NCBI RefSeq assembly: GCF_964019765.1
Contig: NZ_OZ026461.1
Location: forward strand, 372,001 to 436,000
Source of the DNA: Spiroplasma endosymbiont of Panorpa germanica
GTDB lineage: Bacteria > Bacillota_I > Bacilli_A > Mycoplasmatales > Mycoplasmataceae
Direction of reading: 5' to 3'
Length of the DNA: 64,000 nt
The first letter of the stretch is position 1; the number at the start of each line of letters is the position of its first letter. Below the pieces are notes generated by a model. It saw only the letters and a program-made list of their open reading frames with translations, had not been told where the DNA came from and made no database searches. Made by a program: the position numbers and the translations under genes. This document shows, piece after piece, positions 9,174 to 21,846 of this stretch.

Positions 9174-10469
9174 ATGAAATTTGTTGATGTAGCCCTTTTT
9201 GAAGTTAAAGCCGGAAAGGGTGGTGATGGAGCTGTTAGTTTTCGTCACGAACTCTTTGTAGCCAATGGAGGACCCAATGGTGGTGATGGCGGTGATGGTG
9301 GTGATGTTGTCTTCATCGGTGATGAAGGTAAGTCTTCACTTTTAGACTTAAAATTACAAAAAAACTATTTTGCCTTTGATGGTGAAAAAGGTGACATAAA
9401 AAATATGCACGGGAAAGATGGTAAAGATATAATTGTTAAAGTTCCTGTGGGAACAGTTTTAATTAATCAAGAAAACCAAGATATTCTAGCTGATTTTACC
9501 AAGGAAGGTCAGGTTGTGATTTTAGCCCAAGGTGGTAAAGGTGGAAAAGGAAATGCTAGATTTGCCAACTCTCGTAACAAAGCTCCAACAATTTTTGAAG
9601 CTGGAGAATTGGGAGAAAAATTTTCAATCCGTGCCGAATTAAAAGTTTTAGCTGATGTTGGTTTTGTGGGATTACCAAATGCAGGAAAATCCACTCTACT
9701 AAGAGCTATTTCAAATTCAAAAGCAGAAGTTGCGGATTACCCTTTTACAACGATTAATCCTCAGCTGGGAGTAAGTCGTGACAACAATGGTAGAACATTT
9801 ACAGTAGCAGACTTACCAGGATTGATCGAAGGAGCTAGTCTAGGTAAAGGTTTAGGACATGAATTTTTACGTCATATTGAAAGATGTCGTATTATATGTC
9901 ATGTAATTGATATGTCAGGAAATTACGGAACCGAAGATGTGATCAAAAATTATGAACTAATTCGTAACGAACTAGTCACTTACAATTTAAATCTAGATAA
10001 ACGTCGAGAAATTATTGTGGCTAATAAAATGGATTTAGATGAAGCTCAAATAAACATAATCGATTTTAAAGAACACTTTAAAGATTATGAAATAATAGAG
10101 ATTTCAGGAACTAAAAAAACTAATATTCCCACACTTTTAACAGCGATCGCAGATGCTTTAGAAAATACAAAAGATATTCCACTTTGAGAAATTAAGGGAA
10201 ATGAAATTAAAGAAGGGGTTAAAGTTTATACTTTTGAATCACCAACCAAAGATATTCAAGTTCTTAATTTGGGTAACGGTCGTTGAGAAGTTAAGGGAGA
10301 ATCGGTCTTTAAAGTTTATCAAAAAACCCCAATTGCCACTCATGATAATCTCTTGCTTTTTAATGAAAAAATGAGGAGATTAGGAATTTATGATACTCTT
10401 AGAGAAAAAGGCGCTGCCAAGGGTGATTTTGTTAAAATTTATGATATTGAATTAGAATGAATGGATTAG
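9174..10469 (+). CDS. obg: Obg/CgtA GTPase
   Basis: 431 residues with all three Obg domains. The glycine-rich Obg fold (residues 1-158; repeated GGxGGDGG turns), the G domain (GLPNAGKST P-loop near 164, DLPGLIEGAS, NKMD, SGTK) and the C-terminal OCT domain (residues ~345-431) entered through a TGA-coded Trp. Obg binds the 50S subunit and couples late ribosome assembly to GTP/ppGpp levels. Start ATG 9174 has the normal MKFVDVA beginning. nadE follows 9 bases downstream. Confidence 0.95.
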
Positions 10470-10478
10470 AGGTAAAAA

Positions 10479-11213
10479 ATGGATTTAAAAAAATATAAAG
10501 ACGAACTAGTTAATTTTATTAGAGAAGAAACCAAAAAAGCTAACGCCAAAGGAGTGATTGTTGGGGTTAGTGGAGGAATTGATTCTGCTGTTATGAGCCT
10601 TCTGGCCAAAGAAGCTTTTCCTGATGATTATCTTACAGTTTGAATGCCAATCCAATCATCTCAAGAAGATTTGGACTGTGTAAATGAATTAATCCAAAAA
10701 CATCATTTGAATAATGTTAAAGTTGATTTGCTAAGTGTTTTTCAAAGTATTAAAACAGAATTGCAAAAAACTAATTTACCAGTTAGTGATTTGGCGTTGG
10801 CAAACACAAAAGCTCGATTACGAATGAGTAGTTTATATGGTTTAGGTCAATCTAAAAATTATTTGGTTCTGGGAACTGATAACGCTGTTGAATGACATAT
10901 TGGATATTTCACTAAGTTTGGTGATGGGGGATGTGATTTACTACCCCTGGTTCATTTGCTAAAAGGAGAAGTTAGTGATTTGGGAAAAATTTTAGAAGTG
11001 CCAACTTCAATTATAAAACGCCCACCAACAGCTTCCCTTTGAGAGGGACAAACCGACGAAAAAGAGATTGGATTTTCATACAATGAAATTGATGATTATT
11101 TATGCGGAAAAAAATCAAACCCGGAATTAAAAAACCGAGTTGATAGTTTGCATAAAATTAGTGAACATAAAAGACGTGGGGCCAACCAACCAAAACCATT
11201 TAAGCGAGGCTAA
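10479..11213 (+). CDS. nadE: NH3-dependent NAD+ synthetase
   Basis: 244 residues. The ATP-pyrophosphatase P-loop SGGIDSAV is at residues ~32-39, followed by the conserved ANTKARLRMSSLY, LVLGTDNAVEW, TKFGDGGCDLLPL and RPPTASLW segments. It adenylates and amidates nicotinate adenine dinucleotide to NAD+, using ammonia: there is no glutaminase domain. The ATG 10479 is only 9 bases after obg, with AGAGGT as ribosome site; the genes are likely co-transcribed. Four TGA codons encode Trp. The next gene starts with GTG three bases after the stop. Confidence 0.93.
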
Positions 11214-11215
11214 AA

Positions 11216-11710
11216 GTGATTGAACAATCTAAAATCGCTCATCTAAGCGAGTTTTTAAATAACTTAGAAGACAGAGATATGGATTTTATTTTCGATGAAA
11301 TAACTTCAGCTATTAATTTGATCTTGGCCTATGAATTTTTTATCGATAAAGCTTTGAAATTCTTACAAATCCATGATGATAAACCAGAAAAATTAACACT
11401 AGTAAAGGATGACCTATTAGGTCTTCCAATTACAGCCATGCAAATTTACAAATTTGTTTTCAATAATTTAGAGAAACCTACCAATGTCTTGGACTTTTCT
11501 AATAAAGCTATTAATTCATTATGATTTAATCCCAATTACCCCACCATCGTGATTGACTACTTGAACAAAAATCATATTTTAGAAGATGACTTGTCCCAAT
11601 TACTAATTATTAGTCAAAAAGACGAATTTATTAGTTATTTTGTTAACAAGATAGATATAGATGGTTGAAAAAGGGAAATGATTGATATTGTCGTTGAAAA
11701 CATAGATTAG
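11216..11710 (+). CDS. Uncharacterised acidic protein after nadE
   Basis: 164 residues from GTG 11216 (GAGG eight bases upstream, inside nadE's last codons). Predicted mostly helical; no membrane segment, signal or known motif. Two TGA codons encode Trp. It is tightly coupled to nadE, but the sequence gives no hint of function. A transcription break probably follows, since a new promoter lies at 11735. Confidence 0.6.
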
Positions 11711-11731
11711 CGACCTTTTTTGCTAAAAAAA

Positions 11732-11740
11732 TGATATAAT
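11732..11740 (+). promoter_or_regulatory. Extended -10 promoter
   Basis: TGATATAAT at 11732-11740 is a consensus extended -10 element (TGnTATAAT). No good -35 lies at the usual distance. It would serve the small membrane protein at 11794 and the genes behind it, probably through hemW. Confidence 0.6.
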
Positions 11741-11793
11741 GAAATAAATTGAAGGTAGGGCTATCGGATATTTATCAAATTGGAGAAAAAAAG

Positions 11794-12066
11794 ATGAAGA
11801 TATGGACTTTTTATGCTAGTTTAGAAATTCTTGATTTTTCTGTTCCGGTTTGAGCAATTTTATTAATTTTCATAGTTTTTGCTGTGATTTTTTTATCTCT
11901 CTACGTTTCGATTTTTATCAAGTCAAGAAGTAAATATTTAAAAGATAAGAATCAGTCAGAAAAAATTAGTGAAAAAGATCTTTATAAATTTGAGGACTTG
12001 CAATTAGAATTTGAGAAGGAAATTTTGAAAATCAAAAAATTGGAAAAAACTAAGAACAAAAAATAA
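11794..12066 (+). CDS. Small single-pass membrane protein with charged tail
   Basis: 90 residues: a short outer or inner segment of ~17 residues, one strong membrane helix (residues ~20-42), then a ~48-residue lysine/glutamate-rich helix likely forming a coiled coil in the cytoplasm. ATG 11794 follows GGAGAAAAAAAG. TGA at residue 23 encodes Trp, which would split the gene under the standard code. No family recognised. It precedes a larger membrane protein with which it may share a promoter. Confidence 0.6.
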
Positions 12067-12094
12067 TCAAATAGAATAGAAATGGGGCGGCATT

Positions 12095-13606
12095 ATGGGA
12101 TACAACAATGATTTTAAGAACAATGGTTATAATAATCAGAATAATAACTTTGACCCAAATTATGGGAATCAAAACCGCAATGTCATTCAACCCCGTCGAT
12201 ACGATCAAAGATCTGCAAATAGTTTTAACGACGATTTGCCATTTATTGACGACACCTCTGAATACCAAAAATCTGTTATTAAAAATAATCAGTCATCTGC
12301 GCAAATAGAATATCAAAAAAAATTACAAAGATATTCTCAATACCGCTTAGAGAACGAAAATAATTATCAAAATAATTGAAATCAAGGCAATTACAATTAC
12401 CCACAAAATTATTATCAAGAAACAATGGACTTTGAAAAGCCAATAAGTTATGGAAACTATGACTTTAATCCGTATGAACCGATAAATAATAATTTAAATT
12501 ACTATAATCAATCAGGTTATTATCAATCCCTAGCCCCAGTTCAAGTACCAAGACAAACAAATTATTCACAAGAAGCTTTAAACCATCAAAATAATGGTTC
12601 TTGTGATGTGCCTGGTTGTGAATTTAATCAAAGCGAATCTTTTAGTAAGCCTAATTCATCTCAACCAAATCCAGCTCCACTTGGAAACAATCAAAATTAC
12701 AATCCAGGTGGGAATATGCCAAATTTTGCCCCTGATTATAGTTGAAATAATCAATTTGATAAAAAAGAGAAACTGGAATACTCAAAGCAGTACTCTAAAT
12801 CTCAAATTATTCCCAAGCAAATTTTGAAAGAAATTTTCCTAGAGAAAACTCGCGTTGCCTTGCTAATTATTTTTGGATTAGTTGGTTTAATAACAACATC
12901 AATCTTTACTGCGGCTTATTTTGAAGCCAAAAGAATGGGCTTGAGTCTTTCAGATCCAAATCAAAAAATTTGAGGCATTCCAACGGTTAATATTCCTTAT
13001 CCATTTTGAATGATAAGCATAATGATCATTTCTTTATCTTTATTTTTAATCGGACTTGCGGACTTATTATTTTTAAATGCAAACGTTAAAAAATATGAAA
13101 AAGATTTAAGATTGGGATATGAAAATGTACCTTATTTTATTACCAAAAATTATCGAGCAATTGTTGCTAGAGCGGTTTACTTAAACTGAATTGCTTTTAC
13201 AAGTTATGTTTTAATGTCAATTGTTCTAGGAATACTTTATGGAATGCAGACAGCATTCGAATCGGGAAAAACTGATATTTACTTGTTTTTCTGAAAAGTG
13301 GGTAACTTTAAGAACTTTACTTCAGAAATCACTGTCACAATTACTTGCTTGCTGACAGTTCTAGGAATTCATATTGCAAATATTGTTTTCACAAAAATTA
13401 GAAAAAACAATTTAATTTCGTATTATGGTTATGAAATTTTACCCCCAGATGAAATAAGAGCTATTAAAAGAGGGGCAAATAAACGCTGCATGATTATATT
13501 TTTTGTTACATTATTTACTATTTTATTTGTTATTGTAATACCAATTATTATTATCAAAAAGAAAAAAGGGGTTCCATTCCGTTGACCATGACAAATGTTA
13601 AATTAG
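12095..13606 (+). CDS. Asn/Gln/Tyr-rich protein with five-helix membrane domain
   Basis: 503 residues in two parts. Residues 1 to ~245 are low-complexity, dominated by Asn, Gln, Tyr and Pro (for example NNGYNNQNNNFDPNYG), and probably disordered. Residues ~250-500 hold five membrane segments with basic loops; the C terminus ends in cytoplasmic Lys-rich sequence. Ribosome site GGGGCGG precedes ATG 12095. Seven or more TGA codons encode Trp. The stop overlaps the hemW start by 19 bases. Mollicutes have a family of conserved membrane proteins of this layout, but I cannot place this one firmly. The prion-like composition of the N-terminal half is unusual for a small bacterial genome. Confidence 0.65.
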
Positions 13607-14694
13607 TTAAAACAGAAGTAAAAAGCTTATATGTTCACATTCCTTTTTGTGATAATATTTGCTTTTTTTGTGATTTTGTTAAGGTCAAAAAGACCTCAGA
13701 TAGACAAGTAGAAAATTACTTGGACAAGTTAGAAATTGAAGTTAATAGTCAAAGTGATTATTTACAAAATTTAGAAACAATTTATATTGGCGGGGGAACG
13801 CCTAGTTGTTTAAATGAACTTTGTACTATAAAAATGCTAGAAATTCTTAAACCCTTTGTAAATAAAAATTTGGAATACACAATCGAAATCAACCCAGAAA
13901 AAGTGACTAAAGAAAAACTGCAAATTTATAAGGATTTTGGAATTAACAGATTGAGTATTGGGGTTCAAAGTTTTAGTAATTTGCTTTTGAAGAAAATTGG
14001 AAGAATTCATGATAATTTACAACCAATTAATGTAATAAAAATGGCTCGAGAAATTGGTTTTGATAATATTTCAATTGATTTGATTTACAATTTGTTTGAT
14101 CAATCAAAAGAAGATATTTTAATTGATATTCAAAAAATCAGCGAAATTAAACCCGACCACATTTCTTGGTACTCATTAATTTTGAAAGAAAATTCGATTT
14201 GAGGAAAATTAAAGAAAAAAATTCCTGATAATGATGAATATTTTGACGAGATAATTAATAAGCAACTAGAAGTTTTGGGTTATAAAAGATATGAGGTTTC
14301 AAATTATTCCCTAAATGGCTTAGTTTCAAAGCACAATTTAGCTTATTGAGAAAATAAGCATTTTATTGGTGTTGGTTTAGGAGCAGCTGGTTTTATTGGT
14401 AAAGACGGTAAATTATTTTTAACTAAAAACGAAGGTAATGTAGAAAATTGAGAATGCGTTTTGCAAGAAATTTCGCAGAAAGAGTATTATTTTCAGATCA
14501 TTATGATGGGACTGAGGTTAATTGATGGCATAGATTTTAATCAGGTAAAACACAGCAAAGAGGCCCTGAGTTATTTTCGAGAAGAACTTCAAATTCATTT
14601 TAATAATCAATTGTTAGAAGAGACTGAAACAGGCTTTAAATGCACCCCGAGGGGTTATGAGATTATGGATAACATCCTTCTAGACATTATTTAA
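13588..14694 (+). CDS. hemW: HemW-like radical SAM protein
   Basis: 368 residues, normal length. The radical SAM cluster motif CxxxCxxC is seen as CDNICFFC (residues ~22-29), followed by YIGGGTPS, EINPE, GINRLSIGVQSF and the HemW-type C-terminal winged domain; the family's HNxxYW is present as HNLAYW. HemW is a heme chaperone/carrier in bacteria that use heme, related to coproporphyrinogen dehydrogenase HemN. No heme-pathway gene is in this window and mollicutes are not known to make heme, so its real task here is unclear. ATG 13588 overlaps the preceding membrane protein gene by 19 bases. Confidence 0.85.
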
Positions 14695-14706
14695 AAAATA
14701 AAAAAT

Positions 14707-14733
14707 TTGGCACTCTACTATTGACATTGCTAA
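14707..14733 (+). promoter_or_regulatory. CIRCE operator (HrcA site) before clpB, imperfect
   Basis: TTGGCACTC - nine bases - CATTGCTAA matches the CIRCE form TTAGCACTC-N9-GAGTGCTAA in 8 of 9 left-arm and 7 of 9 right-arm positions. It overlaps the -35 box of the clpB promoter, the expected place for repression by HrcA, whose gene is downstream. Confidence 0.8.
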
Positions 14734-14749
14734 ATTTTTATTTTATTAT
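14721..14749 (+). promoter_or_regulatory. SigA promoter of clpB
   Basis: Consensus -35 TTGACA (14721-14726), 17-base spacer and -10 TATTAT (14744-14749). One of the best promoters in the window, and it is embedded in the CIRCE operator. Confidence 0.85.
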
Positions 14750-14802
14750 CTCAATAGTTAACAAACCAAAGGCTATATTGCTAACTTTTAAGGAGGGATA
14801 AT

Positions 14803-16950
14803 ATGGAATTTAACCAAAAGATAGATCCTGCAAATGATCCAGATATTTTATCAAAATATACAAGGGATTTGACTCAAAACGCTAAGGATGGAAAAATTGA
14901 TCCAATTATTGGTCGTGATGATGAAATAATGCGTGTGATTAGAATTCTTTCTCGAAAAACAAAGAATAATCCAGCTTTAATAGGGGAACCTGGAACGGGT
15001 AAAACTGCTGTTATCGAAGGTTTGGCTCAAAGAATTATTAAAAATGATGTGCCAGCAATTTTAAAAAATAAAAGGATTTTAGAATTGGACATGGGAAGCT
15101 TGATGGCCGGAGCTATGTATATGGGAGATTATGAGTCTAGAGTTAAAGGGATTATTAATGCTATTAAAAAATCTGAGGGTGAGATAATTCTTTTTATTGA
15201 TGAAATGCATTTGATTGTAGGAGCGGGTAAAACTAGTCAATCTTCGGGTATGGACGTTTCCAATCTTTTAAAACCTTCACTTGCTCGTGGAGAATTAAAA
15301 GCAATTGGGGCTACCACTTTAAAAGAATATCGTGAGTATATTGAAAAAGATCCAGCTTTGGAAAGAAGATTTCAAACTGTTTTAGTTAGTGAACCAAGTG
15401 TGGATGAAACAATTTCTATTCTAAGAGGTTTAAAAGAACGCTTTGAAACATTTCATGGAGTAAGAATTCATGATAATGCACTTGTGGCTGCTGCTAATTT
15501 ATCAACACGATATATTGCCGATAGATTTTTACCAGATAAAGCAATTGATTTAATTGATGAAGCCTGCGCAACTACAAAAACTGAATTAACTTCAGTTCCA
15601 TCTGAATTAGATACAATAAACCGAAAAGTTATGCAACTAGAAATTGAGAGAGCTGCTCTTTCAAAGGAAACAGATGATAAGTCAAAAGAACGTCTAAAAG
15701 AGGCAGAAAAAGAATTACAAAAATTAAAAATTAATCAAGGTGAATTGAATAAGCGTTGAGAAAAAGAACGTAAGTCTATTGATCGAATTACAGAAATGAG
15801 ATCAAAACTAGAACAACTAAAATCTGAACTGGAGTTGGTTCAGTCTCAAGGTAATTGAAACCGTGCTGGGGAAATTCAGTATTCTTTAATACCAACCCTA
15901 GAAAAAAAATTAGAAATAACTGATAGCGATATAAGCGAACATTTAATTAATGAGGATGTTACAGAAATCGAAGTAGCAGATATCGTAGCCCGTTGAACCG
16001 GAATTCCTGTTGAAAAATTGGTTGAAAATGAAAAATCAAAATTAATGAGTTTAGAAACCATGTTAAAACGTCGAGTTAAGGGACAAAACGAAGCCATTCA
16101 AAATGTTGCCGACGCAATCTTGAGAAGTCGTGCTGGTATAAAAGACCCGAACAGACCAATTGGTAGTTTCTTATTCTTAGGTCCCACAGGAGTTGGTAAA
16201 ACCGAGGTAGCAAGAAGTTTGTCAGAAGTGCTTTTTAATTCAGATAAAAAAATGATAAGAATTGATATGTCAGAATTTATGGAGAAACAATCAGTTTCAA
16301 AACTAATTGGTGCTCCTCCAGGATATGTTGGCTATCAAGAAGGTGGAAAACTAACTGAATCGGTTCGTAGAAATCCTTATAGCATTGTTTTATTTGATGA
16401 AATTGAAAAAGCTCACCCCGATGTGTTAAACATTTTGCTTCAAATTTTGGATGATGGTCATTTAACTGATTCTTTAGGTAAATTTATCAACTTTAAGAAC
16501 ACAATTATCATCATGACTTCAAATATTGGTTCAGAAACTCTTTTAAATAGCGAATCAGAACTAATTGATCAAACAACTATAGAAAAAGAACTTGCCAATT
16601 ACTTTAGACCAGAATTTTTAAATAGAATTGATAATATTGTCATCTTTAAACCTCTTTCAAAAATGGTTGTCTCAGAAATAATTGAAAATTTAATTGATGA
16701 ATTAAAAGAACGATTATTGAATGAAAAAGAAATTTATATAAACTTTTCTGAGGCTTCAAAAAATAAAATATTAGAAGAGGGTTATGATAAGCAATATGGT
16801 GCTAGACCAATAAAAAGATACATAAGCAATAAAATTGAAACAATTCTTGCTAAGGCAATTGTGTCTGGTGATATTGAAGAGAAAAGAAATTATGTAATTG
16901 ATGTGCAAAAAGGCGAATTTGTGATTGATTCTACAAAAAAACTAAATTAG
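14803..16950 (+). CDS. clpB: Disaggregase ClpB lacking the N-terminal domain
   Basis: 715 residues; the two-repeat Clp N-terminal domain (~150 residues) is missing, so the protein starts almost directly at AAA+ module 1 (Walker A GEPGTGKT near 67, Walker B LFIDEMH), then the ClpB middle coiled-coil (residues ~300-410) and module 2 (GPTGVGKT near 463, LFDEIEKAH) with the C-terminal D2 small domain. Short ClpB forms also arise from internal starts in other bacteria. It rescues aggregated proteins together with DnaK, DnaJ and GrpE, all encoded just downstream. Expression should be under HrcA control through the CIRCE element at 14707. Ribosome site AAGGAGG precedes ATG. Confidence 0.95.
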
Positions 16951-16973
16951 CACTTGAAAAGTTAGAGTGCTAT
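16947..16973 (+). promoter_or_regulatory. CIRCE operator between clpB and hrcA
   Basis: TTAGCACTT - nine bases - GAGTGCTAT; eight of nine positions match consensus in each arm. The left arm contains the clpB stop codon TAG (16948-16950). A possible promoter overlaps it: TTGAAA 16954-16959 and TAAAAT 16977-16982 with 17-base spacing. This gives hrcA-grpE-dnaK-dnaJ an autoregulated second start point. Confidence 0.85.
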
Positions 16974-17011
16974 ATATAAAATCATAAAGAGATTTTTAAG
17001 GAGTTGCCAAG

Positions 17012-18028
17012 ATGCTGACGAAAAGACAAGAGAAGATTTTAAAAATAATAATTGAGGAATATATCCGTTCGGCTCAACCTGTTGGTTCTAAAAAAATTCA
17101 TGATTTAATCGATATTGAAATATCTTCAGCCACAATCAGAAGTGAAGGTGTTGTACTAGAAGAAAAAGGTTTTTTGGAAAAAGAACATACATCTTCAGGA
17201 AGGATTCCCTCAACTACCGGATATCGATATTTTGTTGATAACTTGATGTCAAGAGAAAACGTCGATGATATTAAAGCAAGACTTAACAAAATTTTTGAAA
17301 AAAGAAATGCAAGCATTGCTGAAGTCTTAGATGAAAGTTCAAAGATACTAAGTGAAATGACAAGTCTGGCTACTGTCATAACTTCCACCCCAAATAATGG
17401 GGAGGCTGTATTAAGAAAGGCTGAGTTAATTCCAATTTCTCCAGATAGTGCGGTCGTTATATTCGCTCTTTCAAATGGGGTTGTGGAAAATAAAGTTTTT
17501 GACTTAAAGAATGTATCTTTAAGCGATCTACAAACTTCAATTAATCTATTCAACGATAGAATTTTGGAGACAAAAATAAAAGATCTTGATGTTAAAATTG
17601 AGGCGATTAAACCCATTTTACAGCAACAAGTAAAAAAATATGAATTTGTATTACAGACTTTTTTGAATGTGATTATTCATAACACAAATACAGTGACCAA
17701 AACACAAGGGGTTCAATATATGTTAGAAAATCCAGAATTTTCTGATCCAAATAAAATCAAGAGTGTTTTGAAATTGATTGAAAGCATTTCTCCCTTTGAA
17801 TGATATAAAAGTCAATCATTAGATGAGGGAAGTGCTCAGGCCAAAATAGGTTTTGAAATTGGAAGTGATGCAAATGATTTGGCATTAATAGGTACAAATT
17901 TTGAAACTGGTGACGGTCAAACCAGTGCGATAACATTAGTTGGTCCCAAAAGAATTCAATATGATAAGGCTAAGGAATTATTAGATTGAATTGGGGTCAA
18001 AATAAAAGAACAATTTTTCAAAAATTAA
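17012..18028 (+). CDS. hrcA: Heat-inducible transcription repressor HrcA
   Basis: 338 residues. N-terminal winged helix (residues 1-75: LTKRQEKILKIIIEEYIRSAQPVGSK, then SSATIRSE and SSGRIPSTTGYRYFVD) binds CIRCE; the rest is the dimerisation domain with the conserved C-terminal LVGPKRIQYDKAKELLDW, reached through TGA-coded Trp. GroEL usually aids HrcA folding; no groEL is seen here. Its target sites lie at 14707, 16947 and 37423. AAGGAG precedes ATG 17012; grpE follows 13 bases downstream. Confidence 0.95.
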
Positions 18029-18041
18029 AGGAGGAATATTT

Positions 18042-18668
18042 GTGCCAGAAACCAGTGTTAAAGATATTAAAAAATTAATTGAGGATTTAAAAAATAAATT
18101 TTCTGTTGATAATTCTAGCGAAACTATTGACGATAATTTAAGTAAAAAAGAATCCAAAAATATCAAAAAAAGTAAAGGTGAAATCCAAAAGGCAAACGAT
18201 TCAATCGATCAACTAGAAAATTATTTAGAGGAATTGCTTTTTGAGAATAACCGACTAAAAGAGGAAAAGTTATTAGCAATTGCTGATAATCAAAATACTG
18301 TTAGAAGGTATCAACAAGAAACATTAAATGTTAAAAAATATGGGGGTCAGCGTTTAGCTGAAGAAATAATTCCCGCAATAGATTTGTTCAGAGGAGTTTT
18401 AAATCAACCAAACGAAAATCCAGAAGTGAAAAATTATTTGATTGGTTTTGAATTCATAATCAAACAAATTGATGAGGCCCTAGCAAATGCGGGTATCAAA
18501 ATTATTGAAACAAAAGTTGGAGATAAATTTGATCATAACATCCACGAAGCAAATGAACAAGTCGAAACAGAAGCGGTTGCCAGTGGATTGATCGCGCAAG
18601 TTATTCAAAACGGATATAAATTACATGATCGTGTTATAAAATATGCGGTTGTTAAGGTAGCAAAATAG
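18042..18668 (+). CDS. grpE: Nucleotide exchange factor GrpE
   Basis: 208 residues from GTG 18042 with an excellent ribosome site (AAAGGAGGAAT). The first ~55 residues are charged and variable, followed by the long paired helix (residues ~57-125; RYQQETLNVKKYGGQRLAEEIIPAIDLF) and the C-terminal beta domain with the family signature GDKFDHNIHEA and IAQVIQNGYKLHDRVIKYAVVKV. It releases ADP from DnaK. It sits between hrcA and dnaK as in most Firmicutes. Confidence 0.95.
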   Translation: MPETSVKDIKKLIEDLKNKFSVDNSSETIDDNLSKKESKNIKKSKGEIQKANDSIDQLENYLEELLFENNRLKEEKLLAIADNQNTVRRYQQETLNVKKYGGQRLAEEIIPAIDLFRGVLNQPNENPEVKNYLIGFEFIIKQIDEALANAGIKIIETKVGDKFDHNIHEANEQVETEAVASGLIAQVIQNGYKLHDRVIKYAVVKVAK

Positions 18669-18681
18669 ATTGTAGATTTAA

Positions 18682-20514
<1,833 letters not shown>

Positions 20515-20527
20515 TTGCCTTAATGTT

Positions 20528-20553
20528 ACAACTAACTTTTGTTAGTTGTTTTG
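20528..20553 (+). terminator. Hairpin between dnaK and dnaJ
   Basis: Nine-base-pair stem ACAACTAAC / GTTAGTTGT with a four-T loop, followed by only a short T stretch. It probably reduces, rather than blocks, transcription into dnaJ, or protects the dnaK message end. Confidence 0.55.
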
Positions 20554-20571
20554 TGTTAGAAAGAGGAAGTT

Positions 20572-21720
20572 ATGGCAAATAAGGATAAACGCGATTATTA
20601 TGAGGTTCTTGGAGTTGGCAAAAACGCTGACGAGAAGGAAATTAAAACCGCATATCGCAAGTTAGCTAAGAAATACCATCCAGATGTTAATAAAGAACCT
20701 GATGCAGTTGAAAAATTTAAAGAGGCAACTGAAGCAGCTGAGATATTAATGGATCCAAACAAAAGATCTCGTTACGACCAATTTGGTCATGATGGTCTTG
20801 ATGCAGCTTCTGGTTCTGGATTCTCCGGTTTTGGGGGATTTTCTGATTTCTTCTCCAACATGGGTTCTGGAGGTAATGGTGATTTCTTTGAAGATATTTT
20901 CTCTGGTTTCTTTGGAGGGGGTCGCAGCCGTTCAGGAGGATTTCAAAAAAGTGGTCCAGAAAGAGGTAAAGATTTAATTGCCGAAATACAATTAACATTT
21001 AAAGAACTTATTTTTGGGTCAACCAAAAATATTGAAGCTAATTTATTAACAAAATGTGATGAATGTGATGGCGTTGGAGCCAAAAATAAAGAAGACATTA
21101 TAAAGTGTGAATTCTGTTCTGGGGCTGGATTTGTGAATGTAACCCAGGATTTAGGAATCGCCAAATTCCAGACTCAACAAACTTGTCCAAAGTGTGCTGG
21201 GACTGGTAAAACATTTAAAAATAAATGTAAAGTTTGTAAAGGTGAGGGTTGTTACCATAAGAAAACAACTATTGAGGTTACTATTCCTAAAGGAATTTTC
21301 CCAGGACAACAACTGGTGATGAGAAACGTTGGAAACTATTCAAAATCAGGAGGGGAAAAAGGACATTTATATATAAATGTTCACCTAATAAGATCGAAAA
21401 TATTTGAATTAACTGAAGAGGGCAACATTAAAATGAACTTGAACGTTAGTTATTTAGATGTTATTTTACAAAATAAAATTCAAGTTGAAACTTTTGATGG
21501 TCCCGTGCAGATTAAAATTCCTGTCAAAGCCCAAAATGGAACAACTATTATTATTGAAAATAAGGGACTTTATCGTTCTCAGAATTCTTCACATCGTGGA
21601 AAACTAATTTGTGTTCTAAATATAGTTCTACCCGATAAAATAAGTGATAGTGAAAGAAAATTATTTGATCAATTATATGATAAAACCGACTTTAAAGTCG
21701 AAAATGATATAAACGATTAA
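20572..21720 (+). CDS. dnaJ: Co-chaperone DnaJ (Hsp40)
   Basis: 382 residues with all class-I parts: J domain with HPD (KKYHPDVNK) in residues ~7-70, Gly/Phe-rich linker (~75-125), four CxxCxGxG zinc repeats ([32 protein letters not shown]; ~155-225) and the substrate-binding C-terminal beta domains. It delivers clients to DnaK and stimulates its ATPase. Start ATG 20572 follows AGAGGAAG. No TGA codon is needed within this gene. Terminated by the strong hairpin at 21721. Confidence 0.97.
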   Translation: MANKDKRDYYEVLGVGKNADEKEIKTAYRKLAKKYHPDVNKEPDAVEKFKEATEAAEILMDPNKRSRYDQFGHDGLDAASGSGFSGFGGFSDFFSNMGSGGNGDFFEDIFSGFFGGGRSRSGGFQKSGPERGKDLIAEIQLTFKELIFGSTKNIEANLLTKCDECDGVGAKNKEDIIKCEFCSGAGFVNVTQDLGIAKFQTQQTCPKCAGTGKTFKNKCKVCKGEGCYHKKTTIEVTIPKGIFPGQQLVMRNVGNYSKSGGEKGHLYINVHLIRSKIFELTEEGNIKMNLNVSYLDVILQNKIQVETFDGPVQIKIPVKAQNGTTIIIENKGLYRSQNSSHRGKLICVLNIVLPDKISDSERKLFDQLYDKTDFKVENDIND

Positions 21721-21760
21721 ACAAAATCCTGATTTAATTTAATCAGGATTTTGTTTTTTT
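21721..21760 (+). terminator. Strong terminator closing the heat-shock cluster
   Basis: Fourteen-base-pair perfect stem (ACAAAATCCTGATT and its complement), six-base loop, then a long T run. Confidence 0.95.
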
Positions 21761-21795
21761 TGGAATAAAAAATATTTTATCACTACCCATTCTTA

Positions 21796-21825
21796 TTACA
21801 AAAAAGCTTGAAAATATTGTATAAT
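21796..21825 (+). promoter_or_regulatory. Promoter of the large disordered protein
   Basis: -10 TATAAT at 21820-21825 with TTACAA at 21796-21801 (18-base spacing). Lies between the dnaJ terminator and ATG 21847. Confidence 0.6.
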
Positions 21826-21846
21826 TAAATATAAAGTAGGTGTTTT

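Noticed and set aside
17098-17616. 172-codon frame on the - strand inside hrcA
   Set aside because: It is antisense to well-conserved HrcA sequence, has no ribosome site or recognisable protein, and is explained by codon bias of the real gene.
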